Positions 35,750 to 43,609 of a stretch of 64,000 bases of DNA are shown piece after piece. The notes beneath the pieces are model-generated. The model was given only the letters and a program-made list of their open reading frames with translations. It did no database searches and was not told the DNA's origin. Source of the DNA: Mucilaginibacter sp. OK098 (GTDB lineage Bacteria > Bacteroidota > Bacteroidia > Sphingobacteriales > Sphingobacteriaceae); assembly GCF_900142915.1 (NCBI RefSeq), contig NZ_FRCM01000014.1, positions 21,284 to 85,283 of the forward strand, in the 5' to 3' direction. The translations under genes were made by a program, and so were the position numbers. How positions within the stretch are numbered: the first letter of the stretch is position 1; each line of letters begins with the position of its first letter.

Positions 35750-36601
35750 TTATTTTAATTTTTTAATATAAATATTTCCATTCAAAGTTTCGAACTTGAA
35801 TGTTTTGCCACCTGTGCCAAAGCGCACATCTGATGCTTTGCTAAGCTTGTATATTGTACCGCTGCCATTTTTTCTTTCTGTTTTGCTAATTCTACTTGGC
35901 AACACTTCCGTGTCCTAAAAATCGGTATAGAACTGGCCGTTCATGCTTTTAAATTCAACATCGGCCGACAGACCCGGCGGGTAGGTAACATTCAATTCCC
36001 CATTAACTGAATAATAAGATGATGCTTCGGGTGGGTTACGCAGGTAACTAACCGTCACCGGCCCGTTTACCGTATGGGCACTGGTTGTTCCTTTTGCATT
36101 TACAATTTCAATACTGCCATTTACATTGTTTATTTTTAATGCGCCATATACATTTTTAACAATAATGTTGCCTTCGTTTACTGTGGATGCATACAGGTCG
36201 ACCTGGTTGGGCACCTTAACTGTATATTCCAGCTTAACCCGGTACTCTATATGGCGGTCGTTATCGCCCCTGTTCCAGTTACGGTGAGGCCTGGTATCGT
36301 ACGGATAGGCTGTATAGGCAATCACGCTGTCGCCTTTCTGATCAAAGCCGAGCTTAAAGTCCCTTTTACCCTCTTCAACAGTTTGCTGATCTTCAGCGGT
36401 AATGGTTTCATCAATTTCAATTATTACCTTATCGCCTGCATATCCTTCAACTTTTACCGAACCATCGAGGTTACAAATGGCAACCGCCTTTTTCGCAGTA
36501 AACTCCTTGCTCACATGCGTTTTATATACCTGAGCCTGTGCTGTAATTTGGGCAAGGCAAAGCCCAACTCCTGTTAAAACAGGGATCAATATCTTTTTCA
36601 T
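35750..36601 (-). pseudogene. DUF4097-like gene interrupted by one in-frame TAG (full frame 35750-36601)
   Basis: Translation from 36601 gives 228 residues to a TAG at 35915-35917. The same frame then stays open for 54 more codons to a TAA at 35750-35752. Those codons end in FETLNGNIYIKKLK, which matches the end of the neighbouring paralogue (MKNMNGNIYIRKAK), and the residues just before the TAG (GQFYTDF) match its GEIYTDF. So the TAG lies inside the C-terminal domain of a gene that would otherwise be ~283 residues. The end at 35750 is 10 bases before the next start, a normal operon gap. The signal peptide ends ITAQAQ. It could be a recent nonsense mutation, a sequence error, or a read-through codon. 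Confidence 0.85.
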
Positions 36602-36613
36602 AAAATGTTTTAT

Positions 36614-37429
36614 TTAAATAAGTTGTGTTATGGTTTCTTTAATCTTATCCCTGACGCCGTGATCAAGGTCCTTTTGTTTTAATAATTCTCTAAACGATTT
36701 TACCGAACTTTTTTCCTGCAGCTTAAGCATCACATCTGCAATGGCCGACTGCATCAGCGGCGAATCCTGTTGTGTGATTGACTGCACCAACCCTTGCCTA
36801 ACCTCCGGGTGACCGGCAAGGCGTGTTAATGCATCAAGCGTGCTTAGCCTCACATTTACGTTAGGGTCGTTATTTAAGGTAGATAGTAAAGCATCTATCA
36901 CCTCTTTATCCGCATGCTTTATTTCGCCGGTATAGCTAACCCCCCTCATCCGTTCAGATGCCGATGGATTTTCAAGTAAAGCCAGCATCATGGTTTGCTT
37001 TAGCTCATGCACCTGCGAAGTAAGCTCTACCATTTGCTTATCCTGTTTGCTGCCCCCGGCTAAATTGAAAAACAAATACCCGCAACCAAAGCTGATCAAA
37101 ACTATCGCCAGGGTATAGGCCAGGGGCCATCTTTGCTTCCATTGCCATAACCAGCCTAGCTGCTCTAAAATACCTATTGATGAACTTTTTTTACCCGCCT
37201 CTGCTGCTTTATAATCATTCAGCATTGTCCTGAAATCCGCTTGCATATTTGCAGAAGGCTCAGGCACTTCAACTTCATCCATTAACACCCAAAGCTGCTG
37301 CATGGATGCAAGTTCGGCCTTGCATGCAGCACAACCTGTTAAGTGTTGCTCCAGCATTTCTTTTTCAGCCGGTTTTAATTCATTATTTAGCCAGCCGGCA
37401 AACAGCTCCTCATATTGCTCACATTTCAT
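36614..37429 (-). CDS. Anti-sigma factor with zinc-finger, one TM and HEAT-repeat domain
   Basis: 271 residues. The N-terminus is an HC2-type anti-sigma zinc finger (Cys3, then HLTGCAACKAEL: His-x3-Cys-x2-Cys), expected to hold the ECF sigma factor in the cytoplasm. One membrane helix follows (about 99-121; LAYTLAIVLISFGCGYLFF). The periplasmic part has HEAT-like helical repeats (DKEVIDALLSTLNNDPNVNVRLSTLDALTRL, then QSAIADVMLKLQ), a possible sensor for the signal. It lies 12 bases after the sigma gene and 12 before the interrupted DUF4097 gene, so the four genes form an operon. Confidence 0.85.
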   Translation of the reverse strand: MKCEQYEELFAGWLNNELKPAEKEMLEQHLTGCAACKAELASMQQLWVLMDEVEVPEPSANMQADFRTMLNDYKAAEAGKKSSSIGILEQLGWLWQWKQRWPLAYTLAIVLISFGCGYLFFNLAGGSKQDKQMVELTSQVHELKQTMMLALLENPSASERMRGVSYTGEIKHADKEVIDALLSTLNNDPNVNVRLSTLDALTRLAGHPEVRQGLVQSITQQDSPLMQSAIADVMLKLQEKSSVKSFRELLKQKDLDHGVRDKIKETITQLI

Positions 37430-37441
37430 CTTTTTCCTGTT

Positions 37442-37993
37442 TTAGCGTTCTGTTTTTTCATAAATACTTTTCAACTCCAGCATGGCCCTGTGCGCCCGTG
37501 TTTTTACAGCTATTTCCGAGATATCCAATATCTGCGCAATCTCCTGGTATTTCAGCTCCTGGAACTTGCTTAGCGTAAGCACCTCCCGGTGGCTATCGCT
37601 TAACTTTTCCATCGCCTTATAAAGGCCAAGCTTAGCCTGTTTTTTTTCCAGGTGCTCTTCAGGTGTTAAGCCGCCGGATAATCTTTCAGCATGATCATCC
37701 GTATTTTCATGCTTCACCCTTTGCTTAAGGCTCTTACCCTGGTCTTTCAGCGTATTACGTGCTATGGAGTACATCCAGTGCACAAACTCTCCGGTAGCGG
37801 TAAAGGTTTCCCTGTACTTCAGCATCTTATAAAAAACCTGCTGAACCAAATCCTCGCTGGTTTCCCGCTGATACGTCATATGGAACAAAAAGCCGTATAA
37901 AGGGCGATTGTACCGCTCAAAGAGCAGGCCCATCTTATCCAGGTCTCCAGCTTTCACCTTCAGCATGATTGTATTGTCGGCCAACGAGTTCAA
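37442..37993 (-). CDS. ECF-type RNA polymerase sigma factor
   Basis: 183 residues, normal for an ECF sigma factor. Region 2 (about 20-90) reads NRPLYGFLFHMTYQRETSEDLVQQVFYKML then FVHWMYSIARNTLKDQ. Region 4 (about 120-175) reads KLSDSHREVLTLSKFQELKYQEIAQILD then ISEIAVKTRAHRAMLEL. It is the first gene of the sigma/anti-sigma/DUF4097 operon and probably drives its own transcription once released from the anti-sigma factor (known behaviour of the class). Confidence 0.92.
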   Translation of the reverse strand: MNSLADNTIMLKVKAGDLDKMGLLFERYNRPLYGFLFHMTYQRETSEDLVQQVFYKMLKYRETFTATGEFVHWMYSIARNTLKDQGKSLKQRVKHENTDDHAERLSGGLTPEEHLEKKQAKLGLYKAMEKLSDSHREVLTLSKFQELKYQEIAQILDISEIAVKTRAHRAMLELKSIYEKTER

Positions 37994-38157
37994 TCAGGGT
38001 CAGTTATTATGTTAATTTTAGTTAGATACTCCGGTAAAATAAAATGGTTACAGGAAATGTAAGAATTTTTTGTGGAAGTTGGGAAAGAGAGGTTAGAGGT
38101 TGGTGATTAGAGATTAGTTGAAAAAGATGATGATGAACCGCAGGTATCAAAAACCTA
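37994..38157. other. Intergenic sequence upstream of the sigma-factor operon
   Basis: No gene. It contains an iterated-word stretch at 38087-38118 (GAGGTTAGAGGTTGGTGATTAGAG), like those in other gaps here. The sigma-factor operon promoter must be in this part; no TTTG/TAnnTTTG match was seen, which would fit an ECF-dependent promoter. Confidence 0.45.
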
Positions 38158-38192
38158 TAAAAACAAGAAGCGCTCCTGATGGGCAGGAGCGC
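38158..38192 (-). terminator. Intrinsic terminator of the candidate small RNA
   Basis: Perfect 9-bp stem GCGCTCCTG/CAGGAGCGC (38170-38192) with a 5-base loop, followed on the - strand by TTCTTGTTTTTAT. The same tail (TTCTTGTTTTAT) follows the rRNA operon terminator at 57704-57738. Confidence 0.8.
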
Positions 38193-38282
38193 GTTCTAAC
38201 CAATTATAAACCTAAATTATGAGAAGAGCTGCAAACATGGACTCGAACCATTTTTGTGCTGCCGACCAGCCTTTGCATTTAC
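38165..38282 (-). ncRNA. Candidate small structured RNA (~115 nt), not assigned to a known family
   Basis: A promoter-like pair lies directly upstream (38288-38318) and a strong terminator ends it. The transcript can form a three-way junction: closing stem TGCAAA/TTTGCA (38272-38277 with 38230-38235), hairpin GCTG-GTCGG-CAGC (38258-38270) and hairpin ATGG-TTCGAGT-CCAT (38237-38251), whose loop is the tRNA T-loop consensus. A linker and the terminator hairpin follow. It lacks the SRP RNA core motif and the tmRNA ends. No protein reading on either strand is convincing. Both ends are estimates. Confidence 0.5.
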
Positions 38283-38287
38283 TGCTG

Positions 38288-38318
38288 CAAATATACGTGT
38301 TTAAACGACAGTTGCCAA
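38288..38318 (-). promoter_or_regulatory. Bacteroidota-type promoter for the candidate small RNA
   Basis: On the - strand TTGG (38315-38318), 19 bases, then TATATTTG (38288-38295), a perfect TAnnTTTG -7 element. The -33 element matches TTTG at three of four bases. Confidence 0.6.
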
Positions 38319-38470
38319 GTGTTTAGTATTATTGCCTATTTTTTATTATTTATTTAACATTAAGATTACTTTGCTGCGTAATTTGTAATACTAATGTTGC
38401 AGAGCGTAAAGCCCTGGCTGCCCGGATCCTACGGGTTATATAAACAACTAGTAACGTTATCAACATATCT

Positions 38471-39274
38471 TTATTTTACTAAGCCTGCAAATTTCTGGTA
38501 AAACACTGTGGGGCTATCCGCATGCTTGGGTTCAAACTTGCCTGCAATTATTGGAATGTAGATCACCCGCCTGCGGCTTTCTTCGCCAATAACGGTTGAT
38601 TGCGCCACCCGGTGCCATAGGCGGCCATCATGAATGGTAAGGTCGCCGGCCTCGGGAATAATGGCTACTTCATGCTTGTCCGCCTCATTATCAAGAAAAT
38701 ATCTTTTTCTAAACAGCATCTGGTAAAGGCTTTGCCTGTGCGTACCGGGCAGTACGCGCAGGCCCCCATGCTCAGCCTTCAGGCTGTTTAGGTGGATCCC
38801 CACATTAAGCATAGGGTTTAACCTCGAACCATGGAAAATATCGCGCAGGCCATCGGTATGCCAGCCCATTTTGGTAAAGGCGCTTTGCGAGCTGTTTACG
38901 TAATGATTAAATACCATTCCATCTTTTTCGCGGGTGCCCAGCCTTGCGCCCTGACCAACCATTTCCAGTAAAATCCCAAATCGGGGATCATCAGCCAAAC
39001 CAGAAAACAGATCATGATGCTGGTTGATAAAAGCAAAGCGCTGTACAATATCACTTCCGTCAAGATCCTTTCCATATTTAATGGGTACGCCGTTTACTTT
39101 GGTCGTTCCTGCATTCAACCATTGCTGTTGTACCTGTTGTGACGCTTTAATAATGCTGTCTACAGTTTCAGGTTTAATGAAGTTTTTAAAGTGGATAAAG
39201 CCGTGTTCGTTAAAAAAAAGCTGTTGTTCGCCTGTAAGCTGTTCGCCTAATGTGAATTTTTTATAAGATGACAT
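38471..39274 (-). CDS. Phytanoyl-CoA dioxygenase (PhyH)-like Fe(II)/2-oxoglutarate oxygenase
   Basis: 267 residues, no signal peptide, cytosolic. The double-stranded beta-helix carries the metal-binding motif HTD (in MGWHTDGLRDIF) and a distal His in DGRLWHRVAQS, followed by RRRVIYIPI for 2-oxoglutarate binding. The N-terminus (LTGEQQLFFNEHGFIHFKNFI) is typical of PhyH family proteins. Bacterial members hydroxylate small molecules such as lipids, ectoine or secondary metabolites; the substrate here is unknown. The gene has its own promoter (39476-39506) that gives an unusually long leader of about 195 bases. Confidence 0.87.
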   Translation of the reverse strand: MSSYKKFTLGEQLTGEQQLFFNEHGFIHFKNFIKPETVDSIIKASQQVQQQWLNAGTTKVNGVPIKYGKDLDGSDIVQRFAFINQHHDLFSGLADDPRFGILLEMVGQGARLGTREKDGMVFNHYVNSSQSAFTKMGWHTDGLRDIFHGSRLNPMLNVGIHLNSLKAEHGGLRVLPGTHRQSLYQMLFRKRYFLDNEADKHEVAIIPEAGDLTIHDGRLWHRVAQSTVIGEESRRRVIYIPIIAGKFEPKHADSPTVFYQKFAGLVK

Positions 39275-39475
39275 GGAAGTGGATAGTTAAAATAATGTGT
39301 TGCGAGAAAATGACAGCGGTTTAACCTGTGCCATTAATAAATTAAAATGAAGGTGGCAGTATTAGCAACAACAGCTACAACATAATGCCTTTGGGTTAGG
39401 CATTCGCATGGAAAAGAGGCCGCTATGTTGTTTTGCTTTCAATGTATATAATACCTATAGATTTAATAGATAATT

Positions 39476-39506
39476 CAAAGGTAGCTATTATTTTATAACC
39501 TCCAAA
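39476..39506 (-). promoter_or_regulatory. Perfect Bacteroidota promoter upstream of the PhyH-like gene
   Basis: On the - strand TTTG (39503-39506), exactly 19 bases, then TACCTTTG (39476-39483): both boxes match TTTG/TAnnTTTG fully. It begins 21 bases after the stop of the SDR gene (39528), so the PhyH-like gene need not depend on SDR transcription. Confidence 0.75.
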
Positions 39507-39527
39507 TATTTTTCAAAAAAAATAAAA

Positions 39528-40316
39528 TTATTTTCCAGGCACCTTATAAAGCTTGCCGATTGCTTTTTCAATCAACCGCTTCGGTACGAATGCTACCAGC
39601 TTAGCGCCCGCTGCATTTAAAAATCCGGGGAGTATCTCAACCTTTTTCTTAAACATCCCTTTAAGCGCAATTTTTGCTACCACAGTTGGCGACATATTAA
39701 ACTTATCGGCCAGGTCCTTTAACGCATCCAAACCCGCCCGGTGCGTAAAATCCGTATCTGTAGGACCCGGGCTTAAACAACTCACAGAAACAGGGCTATC
39801 TCTTAACTCATAACTCAAAGCACGGCTAAAAGAAAGCATGAATGATTTTGTTGCAGCATACACCGCCAGCGTTGGTACGGCCTGGTAGGCCGATGTACTT
39901 GCCACGTTTAAAATATAACCCTGCCCTGCCTGCTTTAATAACGGAAGCAACAGGGATGTTAAAGCAACCTGTGCCGTAACATTAAGGCTGATCATATTTA
40001 GCTGCGCTTCCAGGTCGAGCGTATCAAAATTACCCCAGAGGCCATAGCCTGCGTTATTTATAAGGATCTCAATTTTAAAAGATTCGCTTTCGCACCAGTT
40101 GGCAACCTGCTGAGCGCCATTGCTTGTTGAAAGATCAACGGCTAACCATAGCGCTTTTACCTTATAATCTCTTTCAACAGATGCTGCAAGCAAGGAAAGC
40201 TCAGCATCATTGCGTGACACTAATAAAAGAGGATAACCAAGCTGCGCCAGCTGTAATGCAATTTCGCGACCAATGCCTTTACTCGCTCCTGTTACCAATG
40301 CGTAATTTTCCATCAT
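39528..40316 (-). CDS. Short-chain dehydrogenase/reductase (SDR)
   Basis: 262 residues with the classical SDR pattern: NAD(P)-binding GASKGIG (about 10-16), NNAGYG (about 88-93), the catalytic Ser in NVASTSAYQ and the YAATK motif. The C-terminus (PGFLNAAGAKLVAFVPKRLIEKAIGKLYKV) is hydrophobic and basic, as in DltE/YqjQ-like SDRs of unknown substrate. The start has two ATG codons in a row; either is possible. It is in the same direction as the PhyH-like gene but separated from it by 253 bases containing a promoter. Confidence 0.88.
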   Translation of the reverse strand: MMENYALVTGASKGIGREIALQLAQLGYPLLLVSRNDAELSLLAASVERDYKVKALWLAVDLSTSNGAQQVANWCESESFKIEILINNAGYGLWGNFDTLDLEAQLNMISLNVTAQVALTSLLLPLLKQAGQGYILNVASTSAYQAVPTLAVYAATKSFMLSFSRALSYELRDSPVSVSCLSPGPTDTDFTHRAGLDALKDLADKFNMSPTVVAKIALKGMFKKKVEILPGFLNAAGAKLVAFVPKRLIEKAIGKLYKVPGK

Positions 40317-40522
40317 ACAAAAGTAACATTCTACCGGTTCCGCCGAAAAAAAGACTACTAATTTTGTAGATTTAAATTCTGTTTATAAATTGCACCCATG
40401 AAAAACATTATTCCCGGTTATTTAGTTAGATACTTTTATTGTTGTTAAGCAATTGTTAAATAACCCGTCATTTTATAATAACTTGCACCAGTTCAGCGTT
40501 TTTCATTTTTTAAACTACCTTA

Positions 40523-41755
40523 ATGCACAGTCCTATCATTAGTTTTAACCGGCTGATAAAATCAATAACTATCACCCAACCCTTTAGCCGCAAGCGTTAC
40601 TGGTTACTTACACCTTTGTTTTTATTGTTTTTTAACACAGGCTATTCCCAGGATAGCACAACCATTTTACCCCGGCCCGTAATTCATGAAAACAGGTTCA
40701 GCGATTCAGTTGCCGAACGAATAAAGGATAGCCTAAAGCTTGAACTGCAACACGCAAAGCTTATTGATCCGGTTACCGAGCGTAAATATTTAACAACCCT
40801 GTTAAAAGAAGAGCAGGCAACTGTTAGTACACAGCACAAAAAACGCGGACAAAAATTTTATTACAAGCTGGCGGTGGCTTTTACCAAGCTTAGGCTTTAC
40901 CCGCTGGCCATGAAATGTTATTTTAAAACATTAACCATTGAAAATAAAACTGATACGGTAAAATATGCACCTATTGTAACTGCGTCTGTAGATGGCAGAC
41001 AATTAATGGCCAATAATTTTAACCAAAAGAGGGATACTTTGGTTAATGAAGATGATAGCGTTACTACCCGGATTATGGCTATCCATAATTCTGACATTAT
41101 GCTGGTTAATCAGGACAGCACAGCCTATAACGGCGATGCTGAAATTAAATCGACACCTATTAACGGCGACAAGATCATAAACCCGTTTGATGACGGAAAA
41201 AAAGCCGTGGCCTACGCTTTAATGATCCATGTGCGGCAACCGGTTTCAGGCAAGCGCAGGGTATACGTGCTAAACAATGTTGGTCATACTTTTATCACGC
41301 TGATAAAGTATAATGCCGATAGCACCAATGTTAGCCGGTCGTTTGGTTTTTATCCTAAAAAGAGCTTCCCGCTGGCCGCTACACCGTTGTTCCCTTCTTC
41401 CCCATCCACCTTTAAGGATGATGCCCGCCATAGCTGGGATGAGGTTTCGGGCACCTTTATTTCGCGCAGAAGCTTCAATAGGATCTTAGCCGTAGTAAAA
41501 AAATACGATCATAAAAAATACCAGCTCAGCCACACCAACTGCACCGATTTCGGCCTGGAGATGGCTGCCGAAGCTGGTATCACCATTACCGATACACAAG
41601 GCAAATGGCCGCTTGGCAAAGGCAACAACCCGGCTTGCGCGGGGCAAAGCATGCTGGAAGGCAAAATAACCGCTTCTAATAGTTCCTATACCGGAAAGCT
41701 GTTAGTTGTTGATGATTTGGTAAATACTAAAACATTAACGCATTATCATAAGTAA
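40523..41755 (+). CDS. Hypothetical exported protein with a possible permuted papain-like (NlpC/YiiX-type) domain
   Basis: 410 residues. A basic N-terminus is followed by a hydrophobic stretch (YWLLTPLFLLFFNTGYSQ) that looks like a signal peptide. Residues ~85-140 are helical. The C-terminal ~180 residues have an N-terminal His (NNVGHTFITLIKY) and a later Cys in QLSHTNCTDFGLEMAAEAG. This His-before-Cys order and the NC-x-D context resemble circularly permuted papain-like hydrolases (YiiX/YaeF class), which would make it a thiol hydrolase or acyltransferase. This is inference from motif order only. No partner genes are evident. Confidence 0.55.
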   Translation: MHSPIISFNRLIKSITITQPFSRKRYWLLTPLFLLFFNTGYSQDSTTILPRPVIHENRFSDSVAERIKDSLKLELQHAKLIDPVTERKYLTTLLKEEQATVSTQHKKRGQKFYYKLAVAFTKLRLYPLAMKCYFKTLTIENKTDTVKYAPIVTASVDGRQLMANNFNQKRDTLVNEDDSVTTRIMAIHNSDIMLVNQDSTAYNGDAEIKSTPINGDKIINPFDDGKKAVAYALMIHVRQPVSGKRRVYVLNNVGHTFITLIKYNADSTNVSRSFGFYPKKSFPLAATPLFPSSPSTFKDDARHSWDEVSGTFISRRSFNRILAVVKKYDHKKYQLSHTNCTDFGLEMAAEAGITITDTQGKWPLGKGNNPACAGQSMLEGKITASNSSYTGKLLVVDDLVNTKTLTHYHK

Positions 41756-41809
41756 ACATTTGCCGTTTATCTAATAAGGCATACTGATTCTTTTTAAATT
41801 ATGATACTA

Positions 41810-41921
41810 TGTCATTGCAAGCGCAGCGTGGCAACCGCACGCATGCTAAGCAGCTATGCAGGTTCTACACCTTTATATTCGCTCTGTATAGCAAGCGATT
41901 GCTTCGTACCTCGCAATGACA
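41810..41921 (+). repeat. MITE/REP-like element, copy C (112 bp)
   Basis: Begins TGTCATTGCAAGCGCAGC and ends GATTGCTTCGTACCTCGCAATGACA. The interior (GGCAACCGCACGC, GGTTCTACACCTTTATA, CGCTCTGTATAG) matches copy B closely. It lies 54 bases after a + strand stop and 20 bases before a - strand stop codon (41942). Confidence 0.85.
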
Positions 41922-41941
41922 TATTTGTAACCACCCTTATT

Positions 41942-42160
41942 TTACTTTTCCTCCGTAGTATCCCTTTCCACCAATTCCATCCCGCATTTAGGGCAAGTAC
42001 CGGGTTTATCCGAGGTAATATCCGGGTTCATCGTACAAAAATATTTGCCTTTTTTCTTTTTAACCCCTTTGCTGGTACTTGCTTTTTCTACTGAATGATC
42101 GCAGGCTGAAATACTAAACATCAATCCCGCAAAAGCAATAATTATTACTATCTTCTTCAT
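41942..42160 (-). CDS. Small lipoprotein with heavy-metal-binding (HMBD) motif
   Basis: 72 residues: lipoprotein signal with lipobox ISAC (Cys20), a Lys-rich linker, then the HMBD signature Y-x-C-x-M-x-P ... PGTCPKCGMEL (Cys42, Met44, Cys56, Cys59, Met61). This Cys/Met pattern binds soft metals, mostly Cu(I), in CusB- and CopA-like proteins. It is the last gene of a unit with the PepSY protein (2-base gap) and the TonB receptor (4-base gap), so a periplasmic metal carrier or sensor role is likely. Met44 is followed by Asn where most family members have His. Confidence 0.82.
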   Translation of the reverse strand: MKKIVIIIAFAGLMFSISACDHSVEKASTSKGVKKKKGKYFCTMNPDITSDKPGTCPKCGMELVERDTTEEK

Positions 42161-42162
42161 GA

Positions 42163-43605
42163 TTATTTGTTTTTAATGAATGATAAAAATCCCAGTACAG
42201 CAACCACCAATACGCCTAAAGCGGCTAACATGCTTACTATATCCCTAATATTTTTTCCTGCCCAGCTCATGTAAAAAAATTTATGCAGAAAGATAAACGA
42301 GAAGCCTTCCGCTCTGTCCAATCCGTTTACTTTGGTGGCCAGCTTTGCTGTGGTTGTTTCAATATACCAATTCTTGTTACCTGGGTAGCTTACCTTTTGC
42401 ACCGGGAGCCGTTTGTTGATAAAACCATATTCATTATCAAACTGGCGGACCTGGCTTACTGTTAACTTACCATTAGCCTGCTTTATCTCTTTATTTTCGG
42501 GGTGATAATAATCACTTAAAAATGCGGCAAAGGTTTTATCGCCATCGATTAATGCCGTCCCTGTTTTGGTATCAAAATACAGGATAGCCTTTTTGTTATT
42601 ACTCACCTGGTAGTAAGCTTGATTATTAAATTTAGCCAGACCAATCTTAATGATAGTGCTATCGGCAACCGGGAGTTTAAGGTTTGAAAGGCCCAGTTCT
42701 TTTCTATCAATAAGCTGTGCGTAAGGCGCTTTCACAACATCGCCATTGTGCAGCTTTACAACCAGGTGGAATGCTGCGCTGATAACAAAAGTGAGCATCA
42801 CAAAAGAAACATAAAGCCCTATTTTCCGGTGATACCGGTACAGGAAACGTTTGTCATATCTCCTATTTTCCCTTCGTTTTTGCGCTGCCGCTTTAAACTT
42901 TTTCCAGAACAAGCCGTAAATGGTTAAGCCGCTTAATAATGAAAAACACATAACGGCTATTACACTCAACAAAAACACATTCCGAAAGGTATCACCGGCA
43001 ATTGCAGCTAAAAACTCCCAGGTATGTAATTGCTCAAAAACCCACAAAAGCGCTTTACGGGTGTTGTTGTTAAAAGTACCCATCCGGCTTTGGCCCGTTT
43101 CAATATATACATCCATACCGTCAGACCGGGCGAAGCTTACCTTCCAAACCGGCAGCAAGTGATTGATGGGCTGGTATTGCCCATCAAATGTTTTTTGCAG
43201 CCTGATTGATTTAATGGCAGACACCGAATCCTGTGTAAAATATCGCGCCAGCCAAACGGCATATAGTTGGTCGCCGTTCTTCAGCAGTGCGCCGTCGTCT
43301 GCTGAGTAATAATTGCAAACACTATCCTTACCTAAAACCTGGTAGTAGCTTGCCTTATTAAAGCTTACAAGACCAAAGTTTCGTAATTCAATAATATCAT
43401 TGATGTGCAATACCTGTTGAATGGATAACGCTGGTTTTACCTCACTTTGAACCGGAGGCTTGTATACCTCAACAGGAATAAACGGCCTAAACCAGTTTGA
43501 CATAAACGGGTGTGAGAGGCCGCTCAGCGTCCAGCATATTACCGGCACAATTGCGATTAACCCAAATACCCTGTGCAATTTATAAAAACTTGTTTTTACT
43601 GACAT
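42163..43605 (-). CDS. PepSY-associated transmembrane protein (PiuB-like)
   Basis: 480 residues with about four membrane segments: an N-terminal one (FYKLHRVFGLIAIVPVICWTLSGLSHPFMS), a pair in the middle (FRNVFLLSVIAVMCFSLLSGLTIYGLFW; YRYHRKIGLYVSFVMLTFVISAAFHLVV) and a C-terminal one (IVSMLAALGVLVVAVLGFLSF). The two KL/YHR starts with conserved His resemble haem- or metal-binding PepSY_TM proteins. The two periplasmic parts have PepSY-like units (YYQVLGKDSVCNYYSADDGALL, AYYQVSNNKKAILYFDTKTGTAL). Such proteins go with siderophore or metal TonB receptors and are thought to reduce or release the metal. The gene lies 4 bases after the TonB receptor gene. Confidence 0.85.
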   Translation of the reverse strand: MSVKTSFYKLHRVFGLIAIVPVICWTLSGLSHPFMSNWFRPFIPVEVYKPPVQSEVKPALSIQQVLHINDIIELRNFGLVSFNKASYYQVLGKDSVCNYYSADDGALLKNGDQLYAVWLARYFTQDSVSAIKSIRLQKTFDGQYQPINHLLPVWKVSFARSDGMDVYIETGQSRMGTFNNNTRKALLWVFEQLHTWEFLAAIAGDTFRNVFLLSVIAVMCFSLLSGLTIYGLFWKKFKAAAQKRRENRRYDKRFLYRYHRKIGLYVSFVMLTFVISAAFHLVVKLHNGDVVKAPYAQLIDRKELGLSNLKLPVADSTIIKIGLAKFNNQAYYQVSNNKKAILYFDTKTGTALIDGDKTFAAFLSDYYHPENKEIKQANGKLTVSQVRQFDNEYGFINKRLPVQKVSYPGNKNWYIETTTAKLATKVNGLDRAEGFSFIFLHKFFYMSWAGKNIRDIVSMLAALGVLVVAVLGFLSFIKNK

Positions 43606-43609
43606 GGCT

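Noticed and set aside
38237..38251. T-arm-like hairpin with TTCGAGT loop, considered as part of a tRNA or tmRNA
   Set aside because: No acceptor stem, anticodon arm or tmRNA ends can be built around it; kept only as part of the candidate small RNA.
38219..38326. 35-residue + strand ORF starting MRRAANMDSNH, preceded by a hairpin
   Set aside because: The promoter and T-rich terminator tail point to the - strand; the peptide has no family features and ends in TAG.
41801..42094. 97-residue + strand ORF
   Set aside because: It reads through repeat copy C and then antisense to the HMBD lipoprotein gene.
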